This document shows positions 42,332 to 51,066 of a DNA stretch of 64,000 nt, piece after piece. The stretch comes from Planctomycetota bacterium. GTDB taxonomy: Bacteria > Planctomycetota > UBA1135 > GCA-002686595. The translations under genes were made by a program, and so were the position numbers. Positions within the stretch are counted from its first letter, which is position 1, and each line of letters opens with the position of its first letter. Under the pieces are notes generated by a model. It ran no database searches, was not told where the DNA came from, and saw nothing but the letters and a program-made list of their open reading frames with translations. The stretch spans positions 248,001-312,000 of the forward strand of contig NZBA01000050.1 of NCBI GenBank assembly GCA_002686265.1, read 5' to 3'.

Positions 42332-42964
42332 TCAAGCGCCCCCAGCCAGGGCCGCGACGGCGTGCCGCGCGTCGGCGAGCGCTCCGGGGGCCACCGAGTC
42401 CAGAGCGGGGCCGAAGCGCAGACACACGCGCCCCAGACGCGGCCGGCGCGCGCCGACCGGCCAGACACCACCGGCGCCCGAAATACCAACCGGCACGATG
42501 GGCACGCCCGCCCGGCGCGCGGCGAGCACTCCCCCGCCCCGGAACTCACCCAGGGTCCCGTCGCTCGAGCGCGTGCCCTCGGGGAAAATGGCCAGGCAGT
42601 CGCCGCCGCGCAGGCGCGCGACCATGGCGCGCAGGGCCGCGCGGTCGGGTTCCCCCGGCCGCACCAGAACGGCCCCGCAACGCGCCATGATCCAAGCCAT
42701 CAGGCGCGAGCGCCCCAGGCTGGCGCGCGCCACGAAGCCCACGTGGCGGTCGGTCGCGACGGCGATCAGCGGGATGTCGAGGGCCGACGAGTGGTTCGCC
42801 ACCAGCAGCACGCCGCCGGTGGGAGGCAGGTGCACAGCGCCCTCGACCCGCAGGCGGTGGGCGCCGCGACACCACAGGCCGCTGACTGCGCGCAGAGCAC
42901 GGTAGATCGGAGTCTTGGGCGTGGCACTCCCCAGCTCACCGGCGTCCCCCCCCTCAGGGCTCAA
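42332..42964 (-). CDS. 1-acyl-sn-glycerol-3-phosphate acyltransferase (PlsC family)
   Basis: 210-residue LPLAT-family membrane acyltransferase that adds the second fatty acid in phospholipid synthesis, or acylates a related lipid. The catalytic HX4D is NHSSALD (H58, D63) and the glycerophosphate-binding block is FPEGTRS (127-133). VGFVARASLGRSRLM and VPIVPVGISGAGGVWP are further family blocks. The start is TTG 42964, overlapping the cmk stop as TTGA, which argues for coupled translation. cmk-plsC-rpsA is a known neighbourhood in several phyla. Confidence 0.9.
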   Translation of the reverse strand: MSPEGGDAGELGSATPKTPIYRALRAVSGLWCRGAHRLRVEGAVHLPPTGGVLLVANHSSALDIPLIAVATDRHVGFVARASLGRSRLMAWIMARCGAVLVRPGEPDRAALRAMVARLRGGDCLAIFPEGTRSSDGTLGEFRGGGVLAARRAGVPIVPVGISGAGGVWPVGARRPRLGRVCLRFGPALDSVAPGALADARHAVAALAGGA

Positions 42965-43644
42965 CTCCGGCTGCCTCCGCCGCCCAGGCGCTCGAGGAGC
43001 GTCCCGACCACCTCCTCCGCCGAGAGTCCGTCGGTTTGGACGACCACGGCGTCGGAAGCCTGCATCAAGGGCGAGGTCGCGCGCGTCGAGTCCTGACGGT
43101 CGCGCCGGGCGAGCTCGCCCTCGATCTCTCCCACGCGCTCCGGCTGGCCTACCTGCGCCGCTCGCCGGCGGGCGCGCTCGGTCGGGCTGGCGGTCAGATA
43201 GAACTTGTGCTCGGCGTCGGGGAAGACGGTCGTGGTCGTGTCGCGCCCCTCGGCCACCACGCCGGCTCCGCGTGCCGCGACTGCGCGCTGCACGGGGACG
43301 ATCTCCCGCCGCACCTCGGGGTGCGCCGAGACCGGCGAGACCGCCGCGTCCACCGCCGGCGAGCGCACCTCCCCTCCGCTGCGCACGCCGTCGAGGAGCA
43401 CCTCCCCATCGGACGCAACGTCGACGCTCACCGCGCGCGCGATCGCGCCGCAGGCCTCCCCATCCGTCGGGTCCGCCTCCGCGCGCAGCACCGCCAAGGT
43501 GATCGCTCGGTACATCGCGCCGGTGTCGAGGAAGGGCAGCGCGAGGGCGCGCGCGAGGCCGCGAGCAACCGAGCTCTTGCCGACACCGGCCGGGCCGTCA
43601 ATGGCGACGATCATGGCCCGGGAGGATACGCGCTCGGCGCTCAT
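42961..43644 (-). CDS. cmk: Cytidylate kinase
   Basis: 227-residue (d)CMP kinase that phosphorylates CMP/dCMP to the diphosphates. Motifs are the P-loop IDGPAGVGKSS (15-25), FLDTGAMYRAIT (39-49), VVAEGRDTTTTVFPDA (129-144) and the lid RARRRAAQVGQ; the final part DRQDSTRATSPL holds the conserved Asp-Ser-x-R. The GRD block reads GRDTTTTVFP where GRDIGTVVFP is usual; the essential R134 and D135 are retained. ATG 43644 directly abuts the upstream stop; ATG 43614 would begin exactly at the kinase fold. Part of a six-gene tightly spaced run. Confidence 0.95.
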   Translation of the reverse strand: MSAERVSSRAMIVAIDGPAGVGKSSVARGLARALALPFLDTGAMYRAITLAVLRAEADPTDGEACGAIARAVSVDVASDGEVLLDGVRSGGEVRSPAVDAAVSPVSAHPEVRREIVPVQRAVAARGAGVVAEGRDTTTTVFPDAEHKFYLTASPTERARRRAAQVGQPERVGEIEGELARRDRQDSTRATSPLMQASDAVVVQTDGLSAEEVVGTLLERLGGGGSRS

Positions 43645-44400
43645 TCACACCTCCCTCGTGCTCGACACCAGTTCCAGCTCGCCCGCGGCGCCGATGCGCA
43701 GCTCGTCCCGCTCGCCGCCGTAGGCATCGAGGACAATCCAGCGCAGCCCGGCGTCGAGGCGTTCGTCCCGCGCCTGGTGGGCGTGGCCGCAGACGAGGGT
43801 CGCCGCCCCGGCAGCGGCCGCCAGGTCGCGGGCGGCGGCCGGTTGCAGGGCCTTGTAGGCGGGCGTCTTGGCCGCCACCGCGCGCGAGGAGGCGCGCCGC
43901 AGGCGGCGACCGATGGCGCGCGCGAGGCCCCGCGGCAGGCGTGCGCCCAGCCAGCGCACGGCGCGGGCGCGGGCGAGCCGCTTGTAGCGCTGGTAGGCCC
44001 GGTCCTCGGTGCACAACTCGTCCCCGTGCACGAACACCGCCCGCCCACCGTCGGCCAGCAGTCCCAGGGCGCCGGCTGGGTGCAGGGTGCAGCCGCTAGT
44101 GCGCTCGAAGGAGCCGTCGAGCAGGAAGTCGCGGTTCCCCGGGACGAGGTCACACAGAACCCCCCGTTCGCGCGCCGCGGCGAGGGCGGCGATCACCTCG
44201 CCCGCCCCACGCTCGCCGGCGCTGCCAGGCCCCAACCAGGCGTCGAACAGGTCTCCGAGGATCACCAGTCGCGGCACGGCGAGAGCCTCCAGCCAGCGCG
44301 TGAAGGACTTGGCGCGCTCCTCGTCGGCGGTGTCCAGGTGCAGGTCACCGATGACGGCGGCGCCCGCCGAGAGGTCCACTTCGGGCCACTTCCCGACCAT
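43645..44400 (-). CDS. UDP-2,3-diacylglucosamine diphosphatase-like phosphoesterase (LpxH-like)
   Basis: 251-residue calcineurin-like metallophosphoesterase. Motifs are GDLHL (18-22), GDLFDAW (49-55), GNRDF (88-92), FVHGDELCTED (123-133) and a C-terminal GHAHQARDER. The HGDELCTEDRAYQRYK block is characteristic of LpxH, which hydrolyses UDP-diacylglucosamine to lipid X in lipid A synthesis at the inner membrane. No other lpx genes lie nearby. ATG 44400 is chosen; GTG 44406 is an in-frame alternative. It is 11 bases after the sigma-54 activator stop, hinting that lipid A-type metabolism is co-expressed with that regulator. Confidence 0.87.
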   Translation of the reverse strand: MVGKWPEVDLSAGAAVIGDLHLDTADEERAKSFTRWLEALAVPRLVILGDLFDAWLGPGSAGERGAGEVIAALAAARERGVLCDLVPGNRDFLLDGSFERTSGCTLHPAGALGLLADGGRAVFVHGDELCTEDRAYQRYKRLARARAVRWLGARLPRGLARAIGRRLRRASSRAVAAKTPAYKALQPAAARDLAAAAGAATLVCGHAHQARDERLDAGLRWIVLDAYGGERDELRIGAAGELELVSSTREV

Positions 44401-44411
44401 GGTCACCGATC

Positions 44412-45767
44412 CTAACCGCCCGGCCCCTCGAGGCCGTAGTCCCGCATCTTCTCCCACAGCACCTTGCGCGAGATCCTGAGTACTTCGGCGGTCTGGGTGC
44501 GGTGTCCGCCGGTGAGGACGAGGGCGCGGCGCAGGTGCTCGATCTCGCGCTCGCGCAGGAACTCGCGTAGGGGCTCTACCCGCTCGGGGACCTCGGTGGC
44601 CCCGCGCCAACGCTCGTCCCGCGCCAGAAGGTCCCCGGCGGCCAGCTCGCTCCCACCGCCGGCGAGGGCGATGGCGCGCTGCACCGCGTTCTCGAGCTCG
44701 CGCACGTTCCCCGGCCAAGGGTAGCGCTCCAGGCCGCTCATCGTCGAGGATGCGAGAGAGTAGTCGCGGCCACCGCCGTGGCGCTCGATCATGCACTGCA
44801 CGAGCAAGGGCACGTCACCGGCGCGCTCCCGCAAGGGCGGCAGACGCACGGGCACGACGTTGATGCGGTAGAAGAGGTCCTCGCGGAAGCGTCCCTCGCC
44901 GACGAGGTCGCGCAGGGGCGCCTTGGTCGCCGCCAGAACGCGGATGTCGATCGAGCGCGTGCGCTCGCTGCCCAACCGCTCGAGGGCTCGCTCTTGCAGC
45001 ACGCGCAGGAGCTTGACCTGCACCGCCAGGGGCATGTCGTCGATGTCGTCGAGGAAGATCGTCCCGCCGTCGGCGAGCTCGAAGCGCCCGCGGCGCTCCT
45101 TGTGCGCGTCGGTGAAAGCGCCCTTCTCGTAGCCGAACAGCTCGGCTTCCAGCAGGGACTCCGGCAGGGCCGCGCAGGAGATCGCGACGAAGGGGCCCTC
45201 GGCACGCAGGCTCGAATGGTGCAGCGCCAGGGCGACGCGCTCCTTGCCGGTACCGCTCTCGCCCTCGATCAGCACCGTGGCCTCGGTGGGCGCCACGGTG
45301 CGCACGCGCGCGAAGACCGCTTGCATGGCTTCGGAAGTGCCGATGATGCCCTCGAAGCCGCCTTCCTCGCCGAGGCGCTGCCGCAGGCTGTCGTTCTCTC
45401 GCTCGAGGTCGCGCAAGCGCACGAAGGTCTCCACCAGCGAGACCATCGACTCATTGCGGAACGGCTTCTGCACGGTGACCCGTGCGCCGCTGCGCACGGC
45501 CGCGTCGGCCTGCTCGAGGCTGGCGAAGCCGGTCATGATGATCACCGGCCGCGAGGGGTCGAGGGCCATCGAACGCTCGAGCACGGCCATGCCGCCCTCG
45601 CCTGGCATGCGCACGTCGGTCAGGACGGCGTCCGGTGTCTCCGCTTCCAGCACCGCCAGGGCCGCCTGGGTATCGGCCGCCGCGAACACCTCGTGGCCGG
45701 CCTCGGCCAGGGCGTCTTCGAGGGTCACGCGGATGGTGACCTCGTCGTCAGCCAGCAGGATCTTCAC
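44412..45767 (-). CDS. Sigma-54-dependent response regulator (NtrC family)
   Basis: 451 residues: receiver (1-115), AAA+ (~140-370), and Fis-type HTH ending GHRTQTAEVLRISRKVLWEK. The receiver is complete (D7, D8, phospho-acceptor D51, T79, K101). Walker A is GESGTGKE (169-176). The sigma-54-contact loop reads GAFTDA (216-221), and Walker B is TIFLDDIDDM, with Asp where Glu is usual after the first Asp; both variants occur in natural activators. The sensor/Arg-finger segment FREDLFYRINVVPVRLPPLRER is normal. GTG 45767 is chosen (GGAG eight bases upstream); 45818 would overlap the upstream gene by 35 bases. No sensor kinase is adjacent; the degenerate GGDEF and FHA-like genes precede it. Confidence 0.92.
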   Translation of the reverse strand: MKILLADDEVTIRVTLEDALAEAGHEVFAAADTQAALAVLEAETPDAVLTDVRMPGEGGMAVLERSMALDPSRPVIIMTGFASLEQADAAVRSGARVTVQKPFRNESMVSLVETFVRLRDLERENDSLRQRLGEEGGFEGIIGTSEAMQAVFARVRTVAPTEATVLIEGESGTGKERVALALHHSSLRAEGPFVAISCAALPESLLEAELFGYEKGAFTDAHKERRGRFELADGGTIFLDDIDDMPLAVQVKLLRVLQERALERLGSERTRSIDIRVLAATKAPLRDLVGEGRFREDLFYRINVVPVRLPPLRERAGDVPLLVQCMIERHGGGRDYSLASSTMSGLERYPWPGNVRELENAVQRAIALAGGGSELAAGDLLARDERWRGATEVPERVEPLREFLREREIEHLRRALVLTGGHRTQTAEVLRISRKVLWEKMRDYGLEGPGG

Positions 45768-45783
45768 CCTCGACGCTCCACGA

Positions 45784-46290
45784 TCAGCCGCCGCCGGTCG
45801 CGCAGCGATCACCGCCACCGCCCGCGGCCTCCTCGAGGGCCAGCTCGGCCCAGCGCAGCAGGTCGTCGAAGAACAAGGTCTCGCCGCTCGAAAGCCAGCT
45901 CGCGCCGATCGAAAGGGTGGTCCGAAGGCGCACTCCCTCCGCTTCCAGCTCCAGTCCTCGGCAGGCGGACAGCAGCCGCTCGGGCAGCACCTGCGCGTAC
46001 TCCTTGCGGGCGTGGGGCACCACCAGGAGCAAGCGGTCGTCGGAGAGCCGTCCCACGAAGTCGCTCGAGCGGGTCTCGGCCTGAGCGAGGGCGATCACCG
46101 CCTCCATCACCCTCTGCTTCGCGTCGTCCCCGTGGCGTTCGCGCAGACTTGCGAGCCCGTCCACTCCCAACAGCAGGCACAGGAGCGGGTAGCCGTAGCG
46201 CTGGGCCCGGCTGAACTCGACCTTCATCAGGTGCTGGATCTGAGCCAGGCTGTAGAGCTCGGGGTCGCTGTCTTTCGAGGTCGAGGCCAT
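45784..46290 (-). CDS. GGDEF-like protein with degenerate active site
   Basis: 168 residues with the diguanylate-cyclase fold pattern: an N-terminal helix (LYSLAQIQHLMKVEFSRAQRYG), the strand PLLCLLLGVDGLASLRERHGDDAK, then FVGRLSDDRLLLVVPHA where the GGDEF signature should be, and LRTTLSIGASWL. The signature is replaced by RLSDDRL, so cyclase activity is unlikely; the protein could be a c-di-GMP or nucleotide sensor or a scaffold for the regulator encoded 16 bases downstream. ATG 46290 is chosen over 46365 because the fold starts there. The middle gene of the FHA/GGDEF/NtrC run. Confidence 0.78.
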   Translation of the reverse strand: MASTSKDSDPELYSLAQIQHLMKVEFSRAQRYGYPLLCLLLGVDGLASLRERHGDDAKQRVMEAVIALAQAETRSSDFVGRLSDDRLLLVVPHARKEYAQVLPERLLSACRGLELEAEGVRLRTTLSIGASWLSSGETLFFDDLLRWAELALEEAAGGGGDRCATGGG

Positions 46291-46316
46291 GATCGGGGGA
46301 GGCGCGGCGGCGGTCG

Positions 46317-47147
46317 TCAGCGGCCGGTTACACGGTCGAAGAGCTGATCGTAGCTCCAGCCCCACTTGATGCGACAGAGGATCATGATCACCAGCAGCAG
46401 GCCGGTGTAGATCCCGATCGTGACGCCCTGAGCGACCACCATAGCGGCTCCGCTGCGGACCTGCTTGCGCGCCCGGCGTCCCGCGCCGCGGATCCCGCTC
46501 GTGGCCGACGACATCAGGAAGTCACGCAACAGGCGCCCGGCCCGGTCGAGCAGGCGCGGATCGTCGGCGCGCACGCCTCCAGCGCCCAGGAGGTCTCGGG
46601 CGCAGGCATCGGCGTCGAACTCGCGGCGCACCACGGCCTCCTGCCAGCGAGCCGCGCTGCGCCGGTCGGCCATCCCCAGGTCGACCGCCATCCCGGCCTG
46701 AACGCGCCACCAGGCGCGCTCGGCGATGCCCGCCGCCGGCGCCGCAGGCGGGGCCTGATCGGGAACGGGCGCGAATACGGGAGAGGTGACGGGCGCGCTG
46801 GGGGGAGCCGCGACAGCCGCCTGCACGGGGCTCGGCGGTGGCGTGCTCGGCTCCTCGATCAGGACCGGGGCGGACCGTGCCTGGTATCGCAGGCGCACGC
46901 CGCCCCACTCGATGCGATCTCCCGCCTCGAGGAGCACTTCGACGACCTCGACCCCGTTGACCCGCGGTCGGCCGGCGGCCCCGACGAAGACGACCTTCGG
47001 CGGCTCGTCCCAGAAATGCAGCTCCCCGGGCGGCGCGCCGGACACGACCACGTCGGTCCCCGCCCCGCCCACGCGGGTCAACCCGCGGCCGAGGAGCTGG
47101 CGTAGCTCCCCCCCCGCGGACTCGATCTCGAGCCAAGACTCTCCCAC
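46317..47147 (-). CDS. FHA-like membrane protein
   Basis: 276 residues. An N-terminal beta-rich domain (~5-95; LLGRGLTRVGGAGTDVVVSG, LHFWDEPPKVVFVGAAGRP, VNGVEVVEVLLEAGDRIEWG) fits a forkhead-associated fold, the module that normally reads phospho-threonine; the usual RSxxxN motif is not obvious. A Pro/Ala linker (100-145) and a helical segment follow, then a C-terminal transmembrane helix (IGIYTGLLLVIMILCRI) that anchors it with the FHA part in the cytosol. GTG 47147 is chosen; TTG 47201 is upstream in frame. Likely the signal-input gene of the downstream GGDEF/NtrC operon. Confidence 0.7.
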   Translation of the reverse strand: MGESWLEIESAGGELRQLLGRGLTRVGGAGTDVVVSGAPPGELHFWDEPPKVVFVGAAGRPRVNGVEVVEVLLEAGDRIEWGGVRLRYQARSAPVLIEEPSTPPPSPVQAAVAAPPSAPVTSPVFAPVPDQAPPAAPAAGIAERAWWRVQAGMAVDLGMADRRSAARWQEAVVRREFDADACARDLLGAGGVRADDPRLLDRAGRLLRDFLMSSATSGIRGAGRRARKQVRSGAAMVVAQGVTIGIYTGLLLVIMILCRIKWGWSYDQLFDRVTGR

Positions 47148-47279
47148 GGGCCTATCTGTAGCTTCTGAAGGCCGTCGTTGCACGCTCGCGCCCGTAGTCA
47201 ACCCCTTTCTGCGACACTAGGGAGGATCCGTGGCCGCCCGCCGGATCTCCGGCCTCCTCGACCGAACCGGGAGAACAGA

Positions 47280-48881
47280 ATGAACATCGCCCTCCTCGCC
47301 CTGCTCGCCCTCCCCGGAACAAGCCAGGACTGGCACTCCACCCAGCTGCCGTCGTTGAGCATGGAGCCGGTGCCCGCGCCCGCATTCGCGGCCCTCGCCA
47401 ACGGACAGCACGTGCTGCTCACCGAGGAGCCCGCCAACTCCACCGCGGAGCCCGCACCCGCCCTCCCCGCTAGCCAGGTGCGCCAGATGCTCGAGGCCGA
47501 GGCCCGGCGGCAGGGGCGTTCGCTCAGCTTCTACCCCACCTCGCCCCCCCTGCTCGTCAGCGGCAGCCCGGAGGATCGCGCCTGGCTCGACACCGCCCTC
47601 GACGAGCTGCAGCGGGCCGGAGAACGCACCGAGATCGAAGTCTCCGCCTGGCTGCGTCCCGGCCTCGCGGGCGGCACGACTGGGGACAGCCTGCCGCACG
47701 ACGGCCAGGCCCCCGCGGGCAGCCACGCCTGGCACGGTCGGCTCAGGTCGGGAACCCAGGCGGCCTTCGGTCGCCGGTCGCAGGAGAGCTTCCTGGCGGG
47801 CTTCGACGTCGAGGTCGCCCAGGACGAGGGCGTCGCCGTACCGGTGGTCGGCCAAGTCCTCGCCGGCCACACCCTCCACGTGCGCGCCGCGCGCATGGAC
47901 GGCGGGCGTTCGATCCACATCGTCGGCGTACTCGACCTCGCCCGCCTGCGTACCTACGAGGACTTCGATCCCGGCACGCCGGATCTCGGCAGCGTCCGCC
48001 AGCCCCTCGTGGACCTCGTGCAAGTCCACTTCTCCGGCGTCGTCCCAAGCGGCGGCTTCCTGACCGTCAGTATCGCGGGCTCGCCCCTCGATTCCCCCGA
48101 CTGGGTCCTCTGGGTCCAAGCCGCCACCCAACCCGACCCCGAGCGGGCTCCCGGGGCCGGCTGGCGCGTGGCGGACCTGGCCCTGCTCGCCGCTCCCGCC
48201 TCGCGCCTGCCCATCTGGCGCGCCCACTGGGGCCCCCGAGGCTGGAGGTTGCCCTCCCTGGCGGTCGCCGCCCTGCCCGCCCTCGCCGAGCCCGCCGTCT
48301 CGGTCTCTCCCGCCGGCTTGGACTCCCTGACCAACTCGGCCGACCGCCGCCCTCCGCGCTCCCTGCCGCCCGCCTACTGGACCGAGCGGCTGCTGCTCGT
48401 GCACCCCGAGGACGTCGAGCGCTGGCAACGGACACGCGAGCTCTGCCGCACGATGGAGAGCGCGCGCCTTCCCTCCGCACGCCTCGAGCTCGCCGCCGGC
48501 GACCTGCGCATCTCCCTCCCGATCGCCGCCGGCGTCCCCGCGCGCGTGCTCGTGGGCACCGAGCGCACGTTCCTCGTGGGCTACGAGGCCGAGGTCGCTC
48601 CGGACGTCTCCATGCCGGCGCCCGTCATCGAGCGCTGGTTCGAGGGCCTGGCCTGGCAGGGCCGGCTCTCGTCGGGCCGGCTGCAGGCCACGCTGCGCAC
48701 CACTCACACCGAGTCCGTGGAGATCGCGCCGCGCTCCGACACCATCCTCGGGGACCTGCAGCTCCCCCGGCGCTCGGTGCGCGCGGCCGAGCTCAGTCTG
48801 GCGCTCGGCGCTGGGGCAGAGGTCGCATTCGAGGCCGAAGCGGACGCCGCGGCGGTGAGTCTGAGGCTGGTCGAACCCTGA
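47280..48881 (+). CDS. Exported protein, unknown function
   Basis: 533 residues with a short signal peptide (MNIALLALLALPGTSQ). Two similar halves may exist: each contains a secretin-N-domain-like helix-strand unit (SPEDRAWLDTALDELQRAGERTEIEVSAW and HPEDVERWQRTRELCRTMES) and a segment of the form LAGFDVEVAQDEGVAVPVVGQ / LVGYEAEVAPDVSMPAPVIE. This internal repeat is directly visible and suggests duplication; some exported planctomycetal proteins resemble secretin N0/N3 units, but no secretin core is present. ATG 47280 has GGGAG seven bases upstream. Divergent from the FHA-like gene. No function can be assigned. Confidence 0.7.
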   Translation: MNIALLALLALPGTSQDWHSTQLPSLSMEPVPAPAFAALANGQHVLLTEEPANSTAEPAPALPASQVRQMLEAEARRQGRSLSFYPTSPPLLVSGSPEDRAWLDTALDELQRAGERTEIEVSAWLRPGLAGGTTGDSLPHDGQAPAGSHAWHGRLRSGTQAAFGRRSQESFLAGFDVEVAQDEGVAVPVVGQVLAGHTLHVRAARMDGGRSIHIVGVLDLARLRTYEDFDPGTPDLGSVRQPLVDLVQVHFSGVVPSGGFLTVSIAGSPLDSPDWVLWVQAATQPDPERAPGAGWRVADLALLAAPASRLPIWRAHWGPRGWRLPSLAVAALPALAEPAVSVSPAGLDSLTNSADRRPPRSLPPAYWTERLLLVHPEDVERWQRTRELCRTMESARLPSARLELAAGDLRISLPIAAGVPARVLVGTERTFLVGYEAEVAPDVSMPAPVIERWFEGLAWQGRLSSGRLQATLRTTHTESVEIAPRSDTILGDLQLPRRSVRAAELSLALGAGAEVAFEAEADAAAVSLRLVEP

Positions 48882-48956
48882 GCGGGGCGCACCCGCGACT
48901 CGGAGTACCGCGGGCTATACTCGTGGTCCCCCTCGACGCACGCGGGGATCGTCAAC

Positions 48957-50426
48957 GTGAGACTCGGCCTCCACCAATCCGCCCACCTGGCTCAGCGACT
49001 GGTTCAGTCGCCGCAGATGATCCAGGCCATGAAGATCCTGCAGCTGCCGGCGCTGGATCTCGAGGCGCGCATCCAGCAGGAGCTGGACGAGAACATCATG
49101 CTCGAGCGTCGCGAGGAGGAGACAGCCGCCGCCGAGGCCGCACCCGCGGCGCCCGAGGAGAGCGCGGAGTTCACCGAGCGCGACGCCATCGACAAGATGC
49201 TCGAGGACCTCGAACGCCTCGACCGCGATTACGGAGACGGCTCCCGGGTCACCGGCAGCGGCGGCGCCGAGGACGCCGATCGCAAGCTGGCCGCCATGCA
49301 GAACGCGCCCGACGTCCCCAAGTCCATGGCCGAGGCCCTGACCGAGGAGCTCGCCTTCCTCGACCTCACTCTCCGCCAGCGCTCGATCGCCGAGTACCTC
49401 GTGTGCTCCCTCGACGAGCGCGGTTACCTGCGCGAGGACCTCGAGGACCTCGCCGCCGCCTGCCCCCTGGAGCCCATCGAGGATTCCGACACACCGACCG
49501 ATCCGATCGGAGTCGAAGAGGTCCTCGAGGTCCTGACCCTGCTGCGCGAACTCGTCCACCCCGGCCTCGGAGCGCGGGACCTGCGCGAGACCCTGCTGCT
49601 CCAGATCGACTCCCTCGACCTCTCCACTCCCCTGCCGCGCACGATCGTCGCCGGACACCTCGATGACCTCGAGCGCAATCGCCTGCCCCACATCGCCCAC
49701 GAGACCGGCGCCTCCATCGAGCAGGTCAAGAGCGCCATCGAGACGCTCAAGACCCTCGACGCCACTCCCGGCGCGGACTACGGCGAATCGCGCGCGAGCG
49801 TGATCCACCCCGACGTCATCGCCGAGGACCTCGACGGGGAGTTCGTCGTGCGCCTCGACCGCGAGCGACAGCCGCGCCTGACCCTCTCGCGGGCCTACCG
49901 CGAGCTGCTCAAGAACGCCGACAAGGGCGACGACGTCGAGTCCTGGCTCAAGAAACGCCTCGAGAGCGCACGCTGGTTCATCGACGCTCTTGCCCAACGC
50001 CAGAGCACCCTCGAGCGCGTCGCGCGGGTGGTCCTGACCCATCAGCGCCCGTTCTTCGAAAAGGGCCTGACCGCCCTCCAGCCCCTGCGCATGCAAGAGG
50101 TCGCCGACGAGATCGGCGTACACATTTCGACCGTCAGCCGCGCGGTCAGCGGCAAGTACGCCCAGACTCAGCGCGGCATCTTCCCCCTCAAGTTCTTCTT
50201 CTCGGGGGGGACCACCGCCGACACCGGCGAAGTCACCAGCCAGGGGAGCATCCAGGAGCGGATCCGCGAACTGATCGAGAGCGAGGACAAGCAGAAGCCG
50301 CTCTCCGACGAGGCGATCGCCAAACGCCTACAGGAGGACAAGGGCATCTCCATCGCCCGTCGAACGGTCACCAAGTACCGCAAGATGATGTCCGTGCCCT
50401 CCTCCAGCCAGCGCCGGACCTACTGA
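48957..50426 (+). CDS. rpoN: RNA polymerase sigma-54 factor
   Basis: 489-residue sigma-54. Region I (1-48; LVQSPQMIQAMKILQLPALDLE) contacts activators. An acidic linker (50-80) is followed by the core-binding domain. The helix-turn-helix VADEIGVHISTVSRAVSGKY precedes the C-terminal RpoN box ARRTVTKYRK (467-476), which reads the -24 element. The start is GTG 48957. A TATACT hexamer lies 35 bases upstream without a clear -35. The window also encodes two activators (44412-45767 and 57949-59412), and -24/-12 candidates exist at 24290 and 36554. Confidence 0.97.
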   Translation: MRLGLHQSAHLAQRLVQSPQMIQAMKILQLPALDLEARIQQELDENIMLERREEETAAAEAAPAAPEESAEFTERDAIDKMLEDLERLDRDYGDGSRVTGSGGAEDADRKLAAMQNAPDVPKSMAEALTEELAFLDLTLRQRSIAEYLVCSLDERGYLREDLEDLAAACPLEPIEDSDTPTDPIGVEEVLEVLTLLRELVHPGLGARDLRETLLLQIDSLDLSTPLPRTIVAGHLDDLERNRLPHIAHETGASIEQVKSAIETLKTLDATPGADYGESRASVIHPDVIAEDLDGEFVVRLDRERQPRLTLSRAYRELLKNADKGDDVESWLKKRLESARWFIDALAQRQSTLERVARVVLTHQRPFFEKGLTALQPLRMQEVADEIGVHISTVSRAVSGKYAQTQRGIFPLKFFFSGGTTADTGEVTSQGSIQERIRELIESEDKQKPLSDEAIAKRLQEDKGISIARRTVTKYRKMMSVPSSSQRRTY

Positions 50427-50487
50427 CCTTCCACCCGCCGGGCGCCCGCGCCCACCCCAACCACCCCAGAGCCGAAGCACCTCTCCC

Positions 50488-51054
50488 ATGAGCGTCCGAG
50501 CCACCGAGCTGCGCAAGGGCAGCGTGATCGAGCGAGACGGCGACCTGCTGAAGATCACCGAGTACCACCATTCCACGCCCGGCAACTGGCGCGCCATCAT
50601 CCAGATGAAGACCAAGAGCCTGACGACAGGCCATGCGGGCTCGATCCGCGCCGGCTCGGGCGACACCTTCGAGATCGCCTTCCTCGAGCGCCGCAAGTGC
50701 GAGTACCTCTACCGCGAGAGCAACGGCGACTGCGTTTTCATGGACGGCGAGTCCTTCGAGCAGTTCCCCCTGCCTGCCAGCCTGGCGCGGGACAGCATGG
50801 GCTACATCAAGGAGAACACGACCGTCGAGCTGACCTTCCACGACGGAAGCGCGATCGGCATCGACCTCCCGCCGACGGTCGAGCTGGAGGTGACCGAGGC
50901 CGAGGCGGCCGTCAAGGGCAACACGGCGACCAACGTGAAGAAGGACGCCGTGGTCGAGACCGGCCTGGGGGTCAAGGTGCCGATGCACGTCTCCGTCGGT
51001 GACCGCATCCGTATCAACACCGACACGGGCGAGTTCCAGGGCCGCTGTACCTGA
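50488..51054 (+). CDS. efp: Elongation factor P with Asn at the loop tip
   Basis: 188-residue three-domain EF-P, which enters the ribosome E site and relieves stalling at polyproline. The N-terminal KOW domain ends in the tip loop STPGNWRAIIQ; the residue at the position usually modified (Lys34 in E. coli, Arg32 in Pseudomonas) is N33 here. The two OB domains are normal (FEIAFLERRKCEYLYRES; the C-terminal VETGLGVKVPMHVSVGDRIRIN carries the EF-P signature region). It lies 61 bases after rpoN. No epmA/epmB, earP or ymfI is nearby, consistent with an unmodified or differently modified tip. Confidence 0.96.
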   Translation: MSVRATELRKGSVIERDGDLLKITEYHHSTPGNWRAIIQMKTKSLTTGHAGSIRAGSGDTFEIAFLERRKCEYLYRESNGDCVFMDGESFEQFPLPASLARDSMGYIKENTTVELTFHDGSAIGIDLPPTVELEVTEAEAAVKGNTATNVKKDAVVETGLGVKVPMHVSVGDRIRINTDTGEFQGRCT

Positions 51055-51066
51055 CCCGCGGCGCGA

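Noticed and set aside
44412-45767. Loss of sigma-54 contact because of GAFTDA and DD Walker B
   Set aside because: Such variants occur in natural NtrC-family activators, and all other motifs are intact, so inactivity is not claimed.
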